From: Solimicrobium silvestre
Lineage (GTDB): Bacteria; Pseudomonadota; Gammaproteobacteria; Burkholderiales; Burkholderiaceae_D
Reading direction: 5' to 3'
Assembly (NCBI RefSeq): GCF_002976435.1
Contig: NZ_PUGF01000003.1
Location: 124,001-188,000 of the forward strand
DNA: 64,000 nucleotides
Both the position numbers and the translations under genes were made by a program. Positions 51,838 through 61,377 of this stretch are shown here, piece after piece; position 1 is the first letter of the stretch; every line of letters starts with the position of its first letter. The notes beneath the pieces were generated by a model. The model saw nothing but the letters and a program-made list of their open reading frames with translations. It ran no database searches and was not told the origin of the DNA.

Positions 51838-53817
51838 TTACTTGAACGTAGCTGTCAGCGTTACACCGCTGAAAGCTTGATACGCTTCAACAAACACGTA
51901 ATACGTTCCGGCTGCAGGATTGCGATATGTGACGCTATCGTTGTCGCCGTAGTTGTCGGAGTATTTATCGAAGTTATTTAATGTAGGTTTGTAATTTTTA
52001 CCTACATAAATATCATCATCACCAACAGTGCCCGTGGTCTTGATGACCAAGCTGCTCTTACCAGCCGGAACCACGATGGAGTAATACAAACCACTACCTT
52101 CAGTTGCTTCAGCCAAACCAGTCACTGGCACGCCACTGCTCAACACGTTGCCTGGTGGTGGTGGTGGTGTACCGCCCATCACTGACGCAAAATTCGCCAT
52201 ATTCAAGCTACCGTAGCCACTTGCATAATCCCAACCAGCTGCAGCTGAATAACCGCCGTTGCTGCCGGAGACAATGTCATGGAACATGGTTGGATTAGCT
52301 GCCGCCAGTTGATACATTTTGGCAGCTGGGAAAGCCAACGCGTTAGCATTCATCGATTGAACACGCGCCCAGAATCCAGCAAACAATGGTGCTGCAAGGC
52401 TAGTGCCACCGATCTGTGTTTGCTGGCCGTTGATGAGCACCATTGCGCCAGTGTTAGGATCTGCATCAAGAGCAATGTCAGGTACGCCACGTTTGGTTGC
52501 GCCTTTAAGCACGCCTGCCGAAATTTGCCAACTTGGTGCTGTTTCATCCAGGCTTGGTCCGCCGCCTGCACCGCCGTTTGCACTTTGCTGGCAGCTTGAT
52601 GCGCTAGTACATGCCCACACTGTTTCACTTGCCCATGTAGTTGTGCCGGTTGTATTGACGGATGAACCGCCAACTGCGATCACATATGGGGAGGACGCTG
52701 GATAGCTCTGAGCAGTACTGGAACCACCGCATTCATAAGCGCCGGAGTCACCGGAAGAGATAGAGAATGTCTGACCTTGAGCAACAGCACTCTGGAATAT
52801 CAGGTCATTACTGGCCATAGTACCCGCAGATTGCGCATCACTTTCGCATTCGCCAAGAGAAACGTTAATGGCTTTTGCAGTGTTATCGCTAACTACCCGG
52901 TTATAGGCAGTTGTCAGATCGGCGTCACTCAATGTGCTAGCCGTATACAGAATCATCTGTTTGATAGTACCGCCTGCGGCAGCCAGAGAATCCTGCGTAT
53001 CCATATTCCATTCGTCTTCGCCTGATGTAGAAGAACTAGCGGAGCCGAGTGTCACAACACTCACGTTAGGTTGTGGATAACCGGAATTTGTCGCAAAGGT
53101 TTTCAAGTCAGCCAGCGTTGGTGACATATTGCCTGACGTGATAATACCGATGGTCGCGTTAGTCGCACTTGGCAAACTGCTTGCGTTATAGATTAACGGG
53201 AAATCAGTCGGATTATGACCAACAGCTGTCAATGTATGAACGCTATTCGGTTTTGCCTTCACCAACATTGTGTGAGCCATTTGCACGTCTTGCAGACCAT
53301 GTACTGCCAAAATGGTGTCGCTCAATGATTGAGGAATGAATACATCACCGGTATTAGCATGTGCTGTACGGCCATTGACGTTATAAACATGCATTTCGGT
53401 ATTGAACGCTGTTTTTACAGAAGCAGCCGTACCATCCGCACTGACCAGCATGTTATTTGGTTCTACCTTGATATTTCTAAAGCCGCTCCGAGTCAAGTAA
53501 GCGACCACAGACTGCACTTGTGCAGCGCTAGGTGCATGACGACTCATGAACTCTGCGCTTGACAACGTTTGAGTAGTGCGACCTGCCAGAATATTGGCCG
53601 TTAGCTCATCAAGTTGTGCTTTGTTGCGCACTTTGAGCGCTACCACAATATGTGTCGGCGCGCCGACTTGCATTGCTGCAACATGAACTGCTGAAGGCAC
53701 CAATTGGCTCGATTTAGTTGCCGTCGGTGCCCATGGTTCGGCATGGGCTGCAACTCCCATTGATGCCAACACCATTGCTGCAAGAGGCAGCATTTTAAAA
53801 TTACTTCTGAATTTCAT
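51838..53817 (-). CDS. S53 (sedolisin/kumamolisin-type) secreted serine-carboxyl protease
   Basis: ~659 residues from the ATG at 53817 (GGAGAGAAATA upstream). A signal peptide (ending VAAHA) precedes an activation propeptide (~30-185), then the catalytic domain. Glu and Asp lie in EDEWNMDTQDS (~267/271) and the Ser in QIGGTSLAAPLFAGF (~472), all catalytic residues present. A C-terminal ~85-residue PPC-like domain (YYSIVVPAGKSSLVIKTTG...YYVFVEAYQ) follows a Pro-rich linker. It is an acid-active endopeptidase exported by type II secretion, consistent with adjacent gspIJK. Confidence 0.93.
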   Translation of the reverse strand: MKFRSNFKMLPLAAMVLASMGVAAHAEPWAPTATKSSQLVPSAVHVAAMQVGAPTHIVVALKVRNKAQLDELTANILAGRTTQTLSSAEFMSRHAPSAAQVQSVVAYLTRSGFRNIKVEPNNMLVSADGTAASVKTAFNTEMHVYNVNGRTAHANTGDVFIPQSLSDTILAVHGLQDVQMAHTMLVKAKPNSVHTLTAVGHNPTDFPLIYNASSLPSATNATIGIITSGNMSPTLADLKTFATNSGYPQPNVSVVTLGSASSSTSGEDEWNMDTQDSLAAAGGTIKQMILYTASTLSDADLTTAYNRVVSDNTAKAINVSLGECESDAQSAGTMASNDLIFQSAVAQGQTFSISSGDSGAYECGGSSTAQSYPASSPYVIAVGGSSVNTTGTTTWASETVWACTSASSCQQSANGGAGGGPSLDETAPSWQISAGVLKGATKRGVPDIALDADPNTGAMVLINGQQTQIGGTSLAAPLFAGFWARVQSMNANALAFPAAKMYQLAAANPTMFHDIVSGSNGGYSAAAGWDYASGYGSLNMANFASVMGGTPPPPPGNVLSSGVPVTGLAEATEGSGLYYSIVVPAGKSSLVIKTTGTVGDDDIYVGKNYKPTLNNFDKYSDNYGDNDSVTYRNPAAGTYYVFVEAYQAFSGVTLTATFK

Positions 53818-54798
53818 TATTTCTCTCCGTGGTGATAAAAGACAAGATAATTCACAAGATAAATTCATGTGAGGATAGTCACAAGAACGCTTTCGCCTAC
53901 ACTGCCGCCGCGCAGGAAGTTACTCTTGCGTCGACGCAACAACTCCCCTGCCAGCGTCTCTAGAAAACGCGACAAACAAATTGTTGATCACAATCCAGAC
54001 GATCGTGTAGATCGTCTACATTGAAACTCTATTCGGGGGGGGGAAAGTACTTTAAGTAAGAATTCGATGCAGCCGTGAATTCGCACTTGCGAATGACGGT
54101 TGCTGCGACTCATACTGAGCCGATGTCGAAAAAAATGAAGGTGTAATAAAAGATGATGATGCTGTAAACCGGAACCGGTACGACAAGCGATTTAAACGAA
54201 ATTTCATGCAGGCTCTCCGTGTGGAAATCTCTATATATGGGAAATCTCTCTCTTATATGCCGTCGTTTGAGTTCTTGACTCATGCAGCATTTTTTCAATC
54301 AAATTTATTGTCAGTGCATTTAATTGATGTTGCAATTTATGACGCGTCAGAAATATATTCAACCAGTAATTTGTTACAAAATGTTGAGCTTTGATACTGC
54401 ACAATTGCTCTAGAAAAACTTAATTTCCACAAGACAATACGTCATTACTGCTTGACGATAAAGTTTCACAAATGCACTCATTAATTTATGCAGATCGACT
54501 ATTTTTAGGAAGAATTATTTCTCTTCGGCATTGTTTAGAATTCACATTCTAATTTGAATTTAGTGTGTGATTTTTGGCCTATTAATGTGAATTATTTATC
54601 GCAAATACGAACGCAATAATAGAAGCGCGATTACAACTCCGGCATCAAAAATTTTGGCATGAGTAAGCGGTTCGGCTCGGAGCAACGGGCGAATAAATAT
54701 CGATCTCAAAAGCCCAAAAAAATGGTTAACTCTATCGAAGGGATTCGATATATTCTATGTTTTCGCTTAACTGACCAACCCTATCGGAGCGCCGCCTG
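53818..54798. other. long intergenic region with a G9 tract
   Basis: 980 bases of A/T-rich sequence. It holds the protease promoter, a G9 run at 54035-54043 (218 nt upstream of the protease start) and the promoter of the sulfotransferase gene. Short open frames inside lack ribosome sites; I see no gene. Confidence 0.5.
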
Positions 54799-56445
54799 AT
54801 GCACGACGAGCAATCTAAGTTACCGAATATTCCATCGATAAAAACCTCCGACAATTTATTGGCGAGTGAGCCAACCACGCAGGAGATCGATGCGCTGGTT
54901 GTACTGTTCACCCAACGCCGTTATGCAGAAGCGGAAACGACGGCAATTGCCTTGATCGCACGCTTTCCAAAGCACGGTTTTGCCTGGAAGGCGCTAGGAA
55001 CAGTGCATAGGCGCCAAGGCCGTAAAGACGAAGCGGTAGCGGCGCTTAAAAATGCGGCGGAATTAATGCCGGAAGATGCAGAAGCACATAACAATTTGGG
55101 TAATGCGTTACGTGAACAAGGCCGATCGATCGATGCAGAAACCCTTTATCGGCACGCACTTGAACTCCGGCCCACCTATGTCGAAGCACATTACAATTTG
55201 GGTTGCGTCCTCAAGGATCAGAAACGTGTTGAGGAAGCAGAAACCCAATATCGACGGGCGCTTGAATTAAATCCAGACTATGTGCCGGCGCATAATAATT
55301 TGGGCAACGTCTTGAAAGAACAAGGTCGTTTGGAAGAGGCTTGCGCATCGCTCGAAACGGCGATTACCATCAAGCCAAATTTTATCGAATCGCATTACAG
55401 TTTGTCGTCATTGAAGACATATCATGAAAACGATCCGCATCAGGATATGCTCGAAGCGTTGCTTGGCGAGGTCAAAGCTATGCCCGTAGAAGCGCGCATT
55501 CGTTACTGGTTTGCGTTAGGGAAAATGCGCGAAGATGTGGGACTCTACGATGCGTCATTCGCCGCCTACCAAGAAGCGAATCGATTGCAGCATGCCTTGC
55601 TACCTTTTGATGAAACGGCTGACGAAGCTGCGCATAAGCGCATGATGGACGTGTTTTCCAAGGAGTTCCTTGCACAACGTGCGCGCCCAATTGATATCGG
55701 CAAAGCTCCGATATTCATCGTCGGCATGCCGCGTTCGGGCACATCTTTGCTTGAACAAATCCTGTCTAGCTACCCCGGAGTCTTCGGAGCAGGAGAATTA
55801 TCTGACATGAGTGAGGTCATCACGGCGGCGTTACCCGATGCAGCTTTCGAGCGTTTTCCCGATGTGGTACCGGATTTTTCAGCCGACGATTTCAAACGCT
55901 TAGGCGAACACTATTCCGAGCGCGTTGCGCGGCTGGCACCAACCGCTACACATATTACAGATAAGATGCCCGCCAATTACTATTACGTGGGCATGATTTA
56001 TCTGATGTTTCCGAACGCGAAAATTATTCACGCGATGCGCGAGCCGATGGATTCTTGTTTCTCGTGCTACTCGCGCTTATTCAATATGAAGAACCTCGCA
56101 TTCAGCTATGACCAGGGTACGCTGGGCCGTAGCTACGTGCGTTATATCAAGTTAATGCGGCATTGGCATGAAGTACTGCCGCCTGGGACAATCCTCGATT
56201 TGCGCTACGAAGACATGGTGGCCGACACAGAAGGTCAAGCGCGCCGCTTGTTGGACTATATTGGCTTGCCGTGGAACGACCAATGTTTGGCGTTTCATGA
56301 AAATAAGCGACGGGTTAAGACTGCCAGCGCCGCGCAGGTACGTAAGCCGATTTATAAAACTTCGCTGGCACGCTGGAAGCGCTATGAAGGCCATCTTGGC
56401 GAATTATTTGGGCTCGTGAAAGACTACCGTGATGTTGGTGATTAA
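54799..56445 (+). CDS. TPR-repeat sulfotransferase
   Basis: 548 residues. Five or so TPR repeats over ~30-200 (AEAHNNLGNALREQGRSIDAE, VEAHYNLGCVLKDQKRVEEAE) precede a sulfotransferase domain. Its PAPS loop is VGMPRSGTSLLEQIL (~311-325), with HAMREPMDSCFSCYSRLF as the 3'-phosphate contact. Members sulfate proteins or glycans. GGAGCGCC precedes the ATG. A fragment of this gene is duplicated at 57256. Confidence 0.92.
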   Translation: MHDEQSKLPNIPSIKTSDNLLASEPTTQEIDALVVLFTQRRYAEAETTAIALIARFPKHGFAWKALGTVHRRQGRKDEAVAALKNAAELMPEDAEAHNNLGNALREQGRSIDAETLYRHALELRPTYVEAHYNLGCVLKDQKRVEEAETQYRRALELNPDYVPAHNNLGNVLKEQGRLEEACASLETAITIKPNFIESHYSLSSLKTYHENDPHQDMLEALLGEVKAMPVEARIRYWFALGKMREDVGLYDASFAAYQEANRLQHALLPFDETADEAAHKRMMDVFSKEFLAQRARPIDIGKAPIFIVGMPRSGTSLLEQILSSYPGVFGAGELSDMSEVITAALPDAAFERFPDVVPDFSADDFKRLGEHYSERVARLAPTATHITDKMPANYYYVGMIYLMFPNAKIIHAMREPMDSCFSCYSRLFNMKNLAFSYDQGTLGRSYVRYIKLMRHWHEVLPPGTILDLRYEDMVADTEGQARRLLDYIGLPWNDQCLAFHENKRRVKTASAAQVRKPIYKTSLARWKRYEGHLGELFGLVKDYRDVGD

Positions 56446-56600
56446 TTGCCGGAACGAGGTTATGGTAAGCAATGATCGCATCCGTATTCTTGAAGCTTGG
56501 ATGCCGCAAATTTGCACCAATATGAAGGCAATCGATGGTTGTAAAAGGTAACCTTTTAAGCTAATATGAAACCAATTAACGATGGAAAGGCCTCCCAAAA

Positions 56601-56822
56601 ATGTCGAAAACCATGAAGATATCAGAATCACTTATTGAAATTGCAAAGCCATATGCGGAAGCTCAGCACAGATCCGTCCCAAAGCAAATAGAGCATTGGG
56701 CCAGACTTGGCAAGGCGGCCGAGGAAAATCCAGAACTATCAATCGTCTTTATTCAAAATAGCATATTAGCTTTAGCGGAAGAAAAAGCTGGGATGGCAAC
56801 GCCCTATAGTTTTGGCGAATAA
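56601..56822 (+). CDS. ParD-like antitoxin
   Basis: 73 residues. MKISESLIEIAKPYAEAQHRSVPKQIEHWARLGKAAEENPEL matches the ParD-like ribbon-helix-helix family. The start may be Met1 or Met5. It overlaps the toxin gene at TAATG. Confidence 0.8.
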   Translation: MSKTMKISESLIEIAKPYAEAQHRSVPKQIEHWARLGKAAEENPELSIVFIQNSILALAEEKAGMATPYSFGE

Positions 56823-57112
56823 TGCTTACAATTCTGGCAGTACCCTCATTTACCAGAATTTCAAAGAAATTACATAAAACGGAAAAATTGGATTTAGAAG
56901 TTGCAATGAAAGCTGTGGCAGCTGATCCAACCGTAGGTGAAGAAAAGAAGGGGGATTTATCGGGCATGTTTGTTTATAAGTATTACAGTAACAAACAGCA
57001 GGTATTACTCTCTTACCATCTACAACCGAGCAAGTTTAATCCGGAGTCAGTCACATTTCTTAGTATTGGTTCACACGAAAATTTCTACGTAAACCTCAAG
57101 CTTATAAAGTAA
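56822..57112 (+). CDS. RelE/ParE-family toxin
   Basis: 96 residues. LAVPSFTRISKKLHKTEKLDLEVAMKAVAADPTVGEEKKGDLSGMFVYKY and the end VTFLSIGSHENFYVNLK fit a RelE/ParE-type ribonuclease or gyrase toxin. Translation is coupled to the antitoxin by a 1-nt overlap. Intact. Confidence 0.82.
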   Translation: MLTILAVPSFTRISKKLHKTEKLDLEVAMKAVAADPTVGEEKKGDLSGMFVYKYYSNKQQVLLSYHLQPSKFNPESVTFLSIGSHENFYVNLKLIK

Positions 57113-57123
57113 CTATTAGCCGC

Positions 57124-57158
57124 AAAAAAATCCCGGACTCTGGTACCGGGATTTTTTT
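57124..57158 (+). terminator. strong rho-independent terminator
   Basis: AAAAAATCCCGG and CCGGGATTTTTT flank a 9-nt loop, immediately after the toxin gene, with a T run on both strands. Confidence 0.9.
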
Positions 57159-57255
57159 ATTTCTAGGCAGATCGGAAGAAAAGAACCATAGCATTGGGTT
57201 CAGCCGTTTGTGTTTTTTAAAAATCACTCTTCAAGAGATGATTCCGCCGTTTTCC

Positions 57256-57430
57256 ATTACGGATAAGATGCCCACCAATTACTATTACGTGAGCATGATT
57301 TGCCTGATGTTTCCAAACGAAAAAATTATTCACGCGATGCGCGAACCGATGGATTCTTGTTTCTCATGCTATTCGCGCTTATTCAATTGAAGAACCTCAC
57401 ATTCAGCTACGACCTGGCTACGCTGGGTCG
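57256..57430 (+). pseudogene. fragment of the TPR-sulfotransferase gene
   Basis: It matches 55957-56130 (ATTACGGATAAGATGCCC...CACGCGATGCGCGAACC) including the PAPS-contact region. The source ATATGAAG has become ATTGAAG, causing a stop after LFN. Neither a promoter nor the rest of the gene is present. Confidence 0.85.
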
Positions 57431-57431
57431 T

Positions 57432-57540
57432 AGCCGCCTGAATCAGGAGAAATTTCGCGGCACTAATTTTACGCAATAAATGCAACAACGCGGCAGGTCT
57501 AATTTTTTAATATTTTCAAATGCAGGGAAGTTAGGCCTGC
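57432..57540. repeat. copy of the receptor 3'-flank repeat and hairpin
   Basis: GCCGCCTGAATCAGGAGAAA...GCGGCACTAATTTT and the imperfect hairpin GGCAGGTCTAATT/GGGAAGTTAGGCCTGC repeat the sequence after the receptor genes at 27905 and 32020, but no receptor sequence precedes it here. Confidence 0.75.
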
Positions 57541-57732
57541 TCCCATATCATTGAACTTATCACTGACCGTAATCAAATTACCGGTTGAAGGCTTATGACC
57601 GAATTTGTTTTTTGATTATCCAAATTGTCGACAGTAATATTCGTAACGAACCTGCCTAAATCAATATCAAAAATGCTTGACGCAATACACAGCATTAGCT
57701 GATACTTCAAACTTCCCTGAGAAAAAGGGGAA

Positions 57733-57877
57733 CAGGCTTGGAAACCTGCCCTACTACAACCGCACGAACGGCGCGAGCCGTTTTTTTTGTGCGCATGCTG
57801 TCGCGCCCATTCATTGGGCGGGGGTAGCAGGAGCCTTCGGGCTGCTGGTTGTGGTTGTAGTGCCAGTTTCCAACCTG
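57733..57877 (+). ncRNA. C4-like structured leader RNA, copy 2
   Basis: The closing helix is CAGGcTTGGAAAC/GTTTCCAACCTG as in copy 1. The inner helix is ACTACAACC (57753-57761) with GGTTGTAGT (57853-57861), a 9-bp perfect pairing that has changed from copy 1 in a compensatory way (two C-G pairs to A-T pairs). The internal ACGGC-GCGA-GCCGT hairpin with eight T, the CGCCC/GGGCG hairpin and the AGCC-TTCG-GGCT hairpin are retained. Confidence 0.7.
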
Positions 57878-57936
57878 TTATTTGCCGCCCACCCTCCGTG
57901 GTGGGTATCGGTCAAACGAACTGGAAGGAGCGCACC

Positions 57937-58224
57937 ATGCACACGCAACAACGTCCCCCACGTAATACTCACCTCGCCATCGACACAATTGACGCCTATA
58001 CACAGGCCCGTGACATAGTCAGCGATCTTTCGGCCATTTTTGAAGTACTCGATCATCTTGCTCTGACAGATTTTTCCAATAAACGCATTACACCCATCTT
58101 ATTCCGAGCAGGATTTGGTCATGCGACTGAACAGCTCAAATTCATTGAAGAAAAAATCTCCGACTCTTATAAGACATTGGATGAACTGAAGACAGATAGC
58201 AGCCACACTTCCGCTACCAAATAA
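57937..58224 (+). CDS. small protein downstream of C4-like leader, copy 2
   Basis: 95 residues, almost identical to the protein at 18349 apart from the last ~15 residues (SYKTLDELKTDSSHTSATK). The ATG follows GGAAGGAGCGCACC. The coding sequence is conserved while the leader diverges, which argues for selection on the protein and on RNA pairing. Function unknown. Confidence 0.7.
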   Translation: MHTQQRPPRNTHLAIDTIDAYTQARDIVSDLSAIFEVLDHLALTDFSNKRITPILFRAGFGHATEQLKFIEEKISDSYKTLDELKTDSSHTSATK

Positions 58225-58377
58225 TTCGTAACATGTAGGGAGCTAATAGCGCAGCGCATTACGCCGCATGTGAATTTCGAATAAACGAATACGTCTACAA
58301 GTTATGTATTTAGTTGTTTTACTTTCCCATGCGTCGCAATATGCTGCGCTATTGACGACCTACTTAATACGGGCTAC

Positions 58378-58784
58378 GTGGCTAGAATTTTTGGTGATGT
58401 GACGTTGACGAAGGGGGATGTGATTGCTAGCGGTGTTAGTTTGTCGGAGCATCCGCATGAGGGTGTTAAAAAAGGGAATGATACTAGCGAACCACCCAAA
58501 AAGAAGTGAAATAAAAACAGTATGGGGAATGTACGTGGCTGCCACCGATTAGCAAGGAACTGGTGACTGCCAATTAGGATGTTGGCGTGATTGAAGTATT
58601 GTTTTAAGAGGGATTATTTTTTAGGTTTGTTATTTTATTGTGCTCAAAATGCCCTATTTAGGGCATTGCCAAAAGGCATTTCAATAGATTGGAGTTTGCC
58701 AACTAACATTTTGGCAATAAATAATATAAGAGACTATCAATGACTACACATCATTCAAGCGTAACCGGGAAGGAAGTAACTGTA
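58378..58784. other. intergenic region with palindrome
   Basis: 407 bases after the duplicated block. They contain the 18-bp palindrome at 58649 and, just after, TTGCC-AAAA-GGCATT inverted arms. No gene seen. Confidence 0.45.
58649..58666. promoter_or_regulatory. palindrome ATGCCCTATTTAGGGCAT, copy 2
   Basis: Identical to 18902-18919, 119 nt ahead of the Sel1 gene ATG at 58785. Both copies follow the C4-like unit, although the downstream genes are unrelated. Confidence 0.5.
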
Positions 58785-59636
58785 ATGAAATCAAAACCGC
58801 TGACGATTATTGTAATTGTCGTGGCACTCTTCGCAGGGGCGGCTATGTGGATTTATTTTAGTTGGAATAAAGAGGCGGGCCCCGCATCGACTCAGGTCAC
58901 CGCTGATCAGAGTAACCCTGAAAAATCAACGGGGCATCAATGGTTTTCAAACATAACGAACACCTCGAAGCCTGATGGGAGCAAAACTAAGCTATCAATA
59001 TTTAAAGGAGGTGATGGGAAATATGTTGACGTGAATGGAACTACTGTTACTCAATACGTAAATGGGCTTCGTGCCGCTGCCGATAAGGGTGATACGCTCG
59101 CTGAATACAATATCTATTCAGCTGAAACCTATTGTACAGGTGTCGTCAAGCGCCAACGGGTATACAACACCCAACCGACTGACACTGAACAAGCATTCTG
59201 CAAAGACTTTAATTTCTCACCTAAAGAACGGCTAGACTACCTGAATATGGCTGCGAAGGGCGGTAATAATATGGCTCTCGTGACCTTCGGCACAGAAGCC
59301 CCCGAGTGGCTTTCGCAAGACCCCGAATCTGGAGTAAAAGACCCTCGCTATACTGCTTGGACACAACAGGCATTTAACTATAATCAACAGGCCGCACAAC
59401 AGGGTAGCTCGATTGCTATGTTCATGTTAGGTGATAGCTATGCGAGAGGTTTGGGCGTTCAGCAAAATTATCAACTCGCTGTAACTTATGACTTAGCGTT
59501 CAGGGCTCTTTCGTACACAAACAAAGACCTCACCACAATACCACCCAATCCGAACTACGCTGAGCAACTTACCCCTGACGAGATAGCACAGGCTAGATCA
59601 GCAGCAGCTGCGCTAATCAAGTCAATCCCTCACTAA
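58785..59636 (+). CDS. membrane-anchored Sel1-like repeat protein
   Basis: 283 residues from the ATG at 58785 (AGGAAG upstream); an ATG at 58740 would add 15. An N-terminal membrane helix (TIIVIVVALFAGAAMWIYF) leads to a periplasmic region. Sel1-type repeats are visible (AAQQGSSIAMFMLGDSYARGLGVQQNYQLAVTYDLAF and a diverged one around 80-130). Likely a scaffold for protein contacts. Confidence 0.7.
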   Translation: MKSKPLTIIVIVVALFAGAAMWIYFSWNKEAGPASTQVTADQSNPEKSTGHQWFSNITNTSKPDGSKTKLSIFKGGDGKYVDVNGTTVTQYVNGLRAAADKGDTLAEYNIYSAETYCTGVVKRQRVYNTQPTDTEQAFCKDFNFSPKERLDYLNMAAKGGNNMALVTFGTEAPEWLSQDPESGVKDPRYTAWTQQAFNYNQQAAQQGSSIAMFMLGDSYARGLGVQQNYQLAVTYDLAFRALSYTNKDLTTIPPNPNYAEQLTPDEIAQARSAAAALIKSIPH

Positions 59637-59733
59637 TTCCGAATACTTTTTAGTAGTAATTAGCTTCCGCAGAGGAGGCAGTAATGTTGCAGTCTTTTTG
59701 TTATTTTCACTTTCAACCTAAATGGATATGTTC

Positions 59734-59838
59734 ATGATGAAAAAGAAATTGATATATTTGATGTTTACTATTGTTGCTTTAATGGGATTTACTGCAAGCG
59801 CAACTGCTCAAAACGCACCTAATATGTTGAGCCTTTAA
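59734..59838 (+). CDS. very short secreted peptide or truncated gene
   Basis: 34 residues: MMKKKLIYLMFTIVALMGF and ASATA form a convincing signal peptide, and only ~9 residues (QNAPNMLSL) follow. No ribosome site of note. Probably the start of a larger, deleted periplasmic gene, but it could be a small secreted peptide. Confidence 0.35.
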   Translation: MMKKKLIYLMFTIVALMGFTASATAQNAPNMLSL

Positions 59839-60068
59839 GACAGACGAAGTAATGACTAATGATGTCGAGGACAAGTCCTAATACCCTTCGACAAGTTCAC
59901 TTCTACCGTACCAGAATGCATAAATCCTGAAATTCCACGAATACGAAAGTGATCACCCAGGCCAGGGTGTCACAAAAATGCGGAGGTCGTGGCCTCAATT
60001 TTGGCAGTATAAATTTGCCATAGCTGGAGGCAAGGGATGAGTTGAAGTGCGAAAATATTTTGATAGTT

Positions 60069-61373
60069 TTATTGAACGGATGCCTTATTAATCATCTCTG
60101 GAACAATAATGTGTTTGATTACCCCAATGAGACGAATTTCTGAAGCGAGAAATTTTGCAGTTTCTGGGTTTAAAGTCGCATTTTCTTTCACGATTTCCGC
60201 CTCCATCTGCTCCACTGCCTTGGGCAACTTCGAAATTTGGCGATCCAGCTCACGTACGCAAGCGGCTGGACGCAAACCCAAGTCTGCACCGGCTTGTAAA
60301 ATGGCAGCCCTGGTGACATCAGAAAAAGACTTAACATCACCCAGCGCAATTACCATATCTACTTTATCCCAAGCGGCCCGGTCATTCGCGATCGCCCTCG
60401 TGTGATAGACCCCTGTACTCAATATATCGTAGAACGGAGACAGATCAATTCCTTGCTGACCCACCGTGAAAGAAAGATTTTTTAAATGATTATCTTCGTT
60501 GGCAATAAGAACGTTAAACACCAACCACTGATATAGCCGTGATGTCGCTAACACTCTGTTGCGGCACCGGGAAATCACGGCTTTTAATGTGGCAATCGAC
60601 GCATCTTTATACTTAAATAATCGGTCTTTATTGAGCAGTTGGCACGTGTCGATAATATGATGTCGTTGCGTTTGACCACTCGGATCCGTATATCGATCAA
60701 AACGTTGAATAATGTAGACGGGTTCCGGCGTGTAATGGCGATAAATAGGGGGGACATTGAGACCCAGTTTGGAGGCCAATCGCATTGTAAAGTACTCATT
60801 CATTACGGAAGCCGGGTAATCTGCGCTTTGATGATTGGGCTTCAAAATATGCGTCGACGGCGTACGTCCGACAGGCTCGTGCAGTTTCCCGTCCATATAC
60901 ACAACCAATAATTTGTGTTGCGCGCCGGCCAACGACATTCTCTTGGGCGCATTCTTTGCAAAGGTAGCGTGCGGCAGATTTTTAATCCGCTGGCACAATG
61001 CCTCATCAGGAAGTTCCCGAGTCTGGCTAATAGGAGGCTCTTGCTGACCTGGTGGCAACAGAACAAGGGAGCCAGCGGACTCCGCCCCAAAATATTCTAA
61101 GAGAGAGAAGGCATCACTGCCATCAAACTTGTTTTCTTTGGCCAAGGCACTGCGCAATTCTTCCTCTGGCAGTAGATTATCGAAATACCACTGAACAGAA
61201 CGCACCGTTGAGCCGTCGACGTGCTGTAGCTGAGACCGACTTAAAGCAGGTGACAGATCGAACCCAGAAGGCGACGCGGCCCACTCGGGATCATAGGTAA
61301 AGACCCATATATTGTTATCCTCACTCAGGACACCAACAAGTTCCTCATTTAATGTCGCATTCAACTGTCTCAA
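60069..61373 (-). CDS. hipA: HipA-family kinase toxin, second module
   Basis: 434 residues. Motifs in order: an N-terminal lobe with YFDNLLPEEELR; MSLAGAQHKLLVVY (P-loop equivalent, ~144); HILKPNH; YIIQRFDRY; LIANEDNHLKNLSF (catalytic N-x-D...N); and LSPFYDILST (Mg Asp). It differs from the HipA at 12984 and belongs to another subgroup. It follows its HTH gene by 4 nt. Confidence 0.92.
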   Translation of the reverse strand: MRQLNATLNEELVGVLSEDNNIWVFTYDPEWAASPSGFDLSPALSRSQLQHVDGSTVRSVQWYFDNLLPEEELRSALAKENKFDGSDAFSLLEYFGAESAGSLVLLPPGQQEPPISQTRELPDEALCQRIKNLPHATFAKNAPKRMSLAGAQHKLLVVYMDGKLHEPVGRTPSTHILKPNHQSADYPASVMNEYFTMRLASKLGLNVPPIYRHYTPEPVYIIQRFDRYTDPSGQTQRHHIIDTCQLLNKDRLFKYKDASIATLKAVISRCRNRVLATSRLYQWLVFNVLIANEDNHLKNLSFTVGQQGIDLSPFYDILSTGVYHTRAIANDRAAWDKVDMVIALGDVKSFSDVTRAAILQAGADLGLRPAACVRELDRQISKLPKAVEQMEAEIVKENATLNPETAKFLASEIRLIGVIKHIIVPEMINKASVQ

Positions 61374-61377
61374 GATA

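Larger units (their letters stand above)
57637..58377 (+). repeat. ~740-bp duplicated block, copy 2
   Basis: The second copy of the unit at 18047-18765, with conserved upstream stretch, C4-like RNA, small gene and 3' flank. It is inserted after the sulfotransferase fragment and the receptor-flank repeat. Confidence 0.85.

Noticed and set aside
53818-54798. Short open frames upstream of the protease (e.g. 54110-54298, 54206-54394)
   Set aside because: They overlap on both strands, lack ribosome sites and have unusual composition; not supported as genes.
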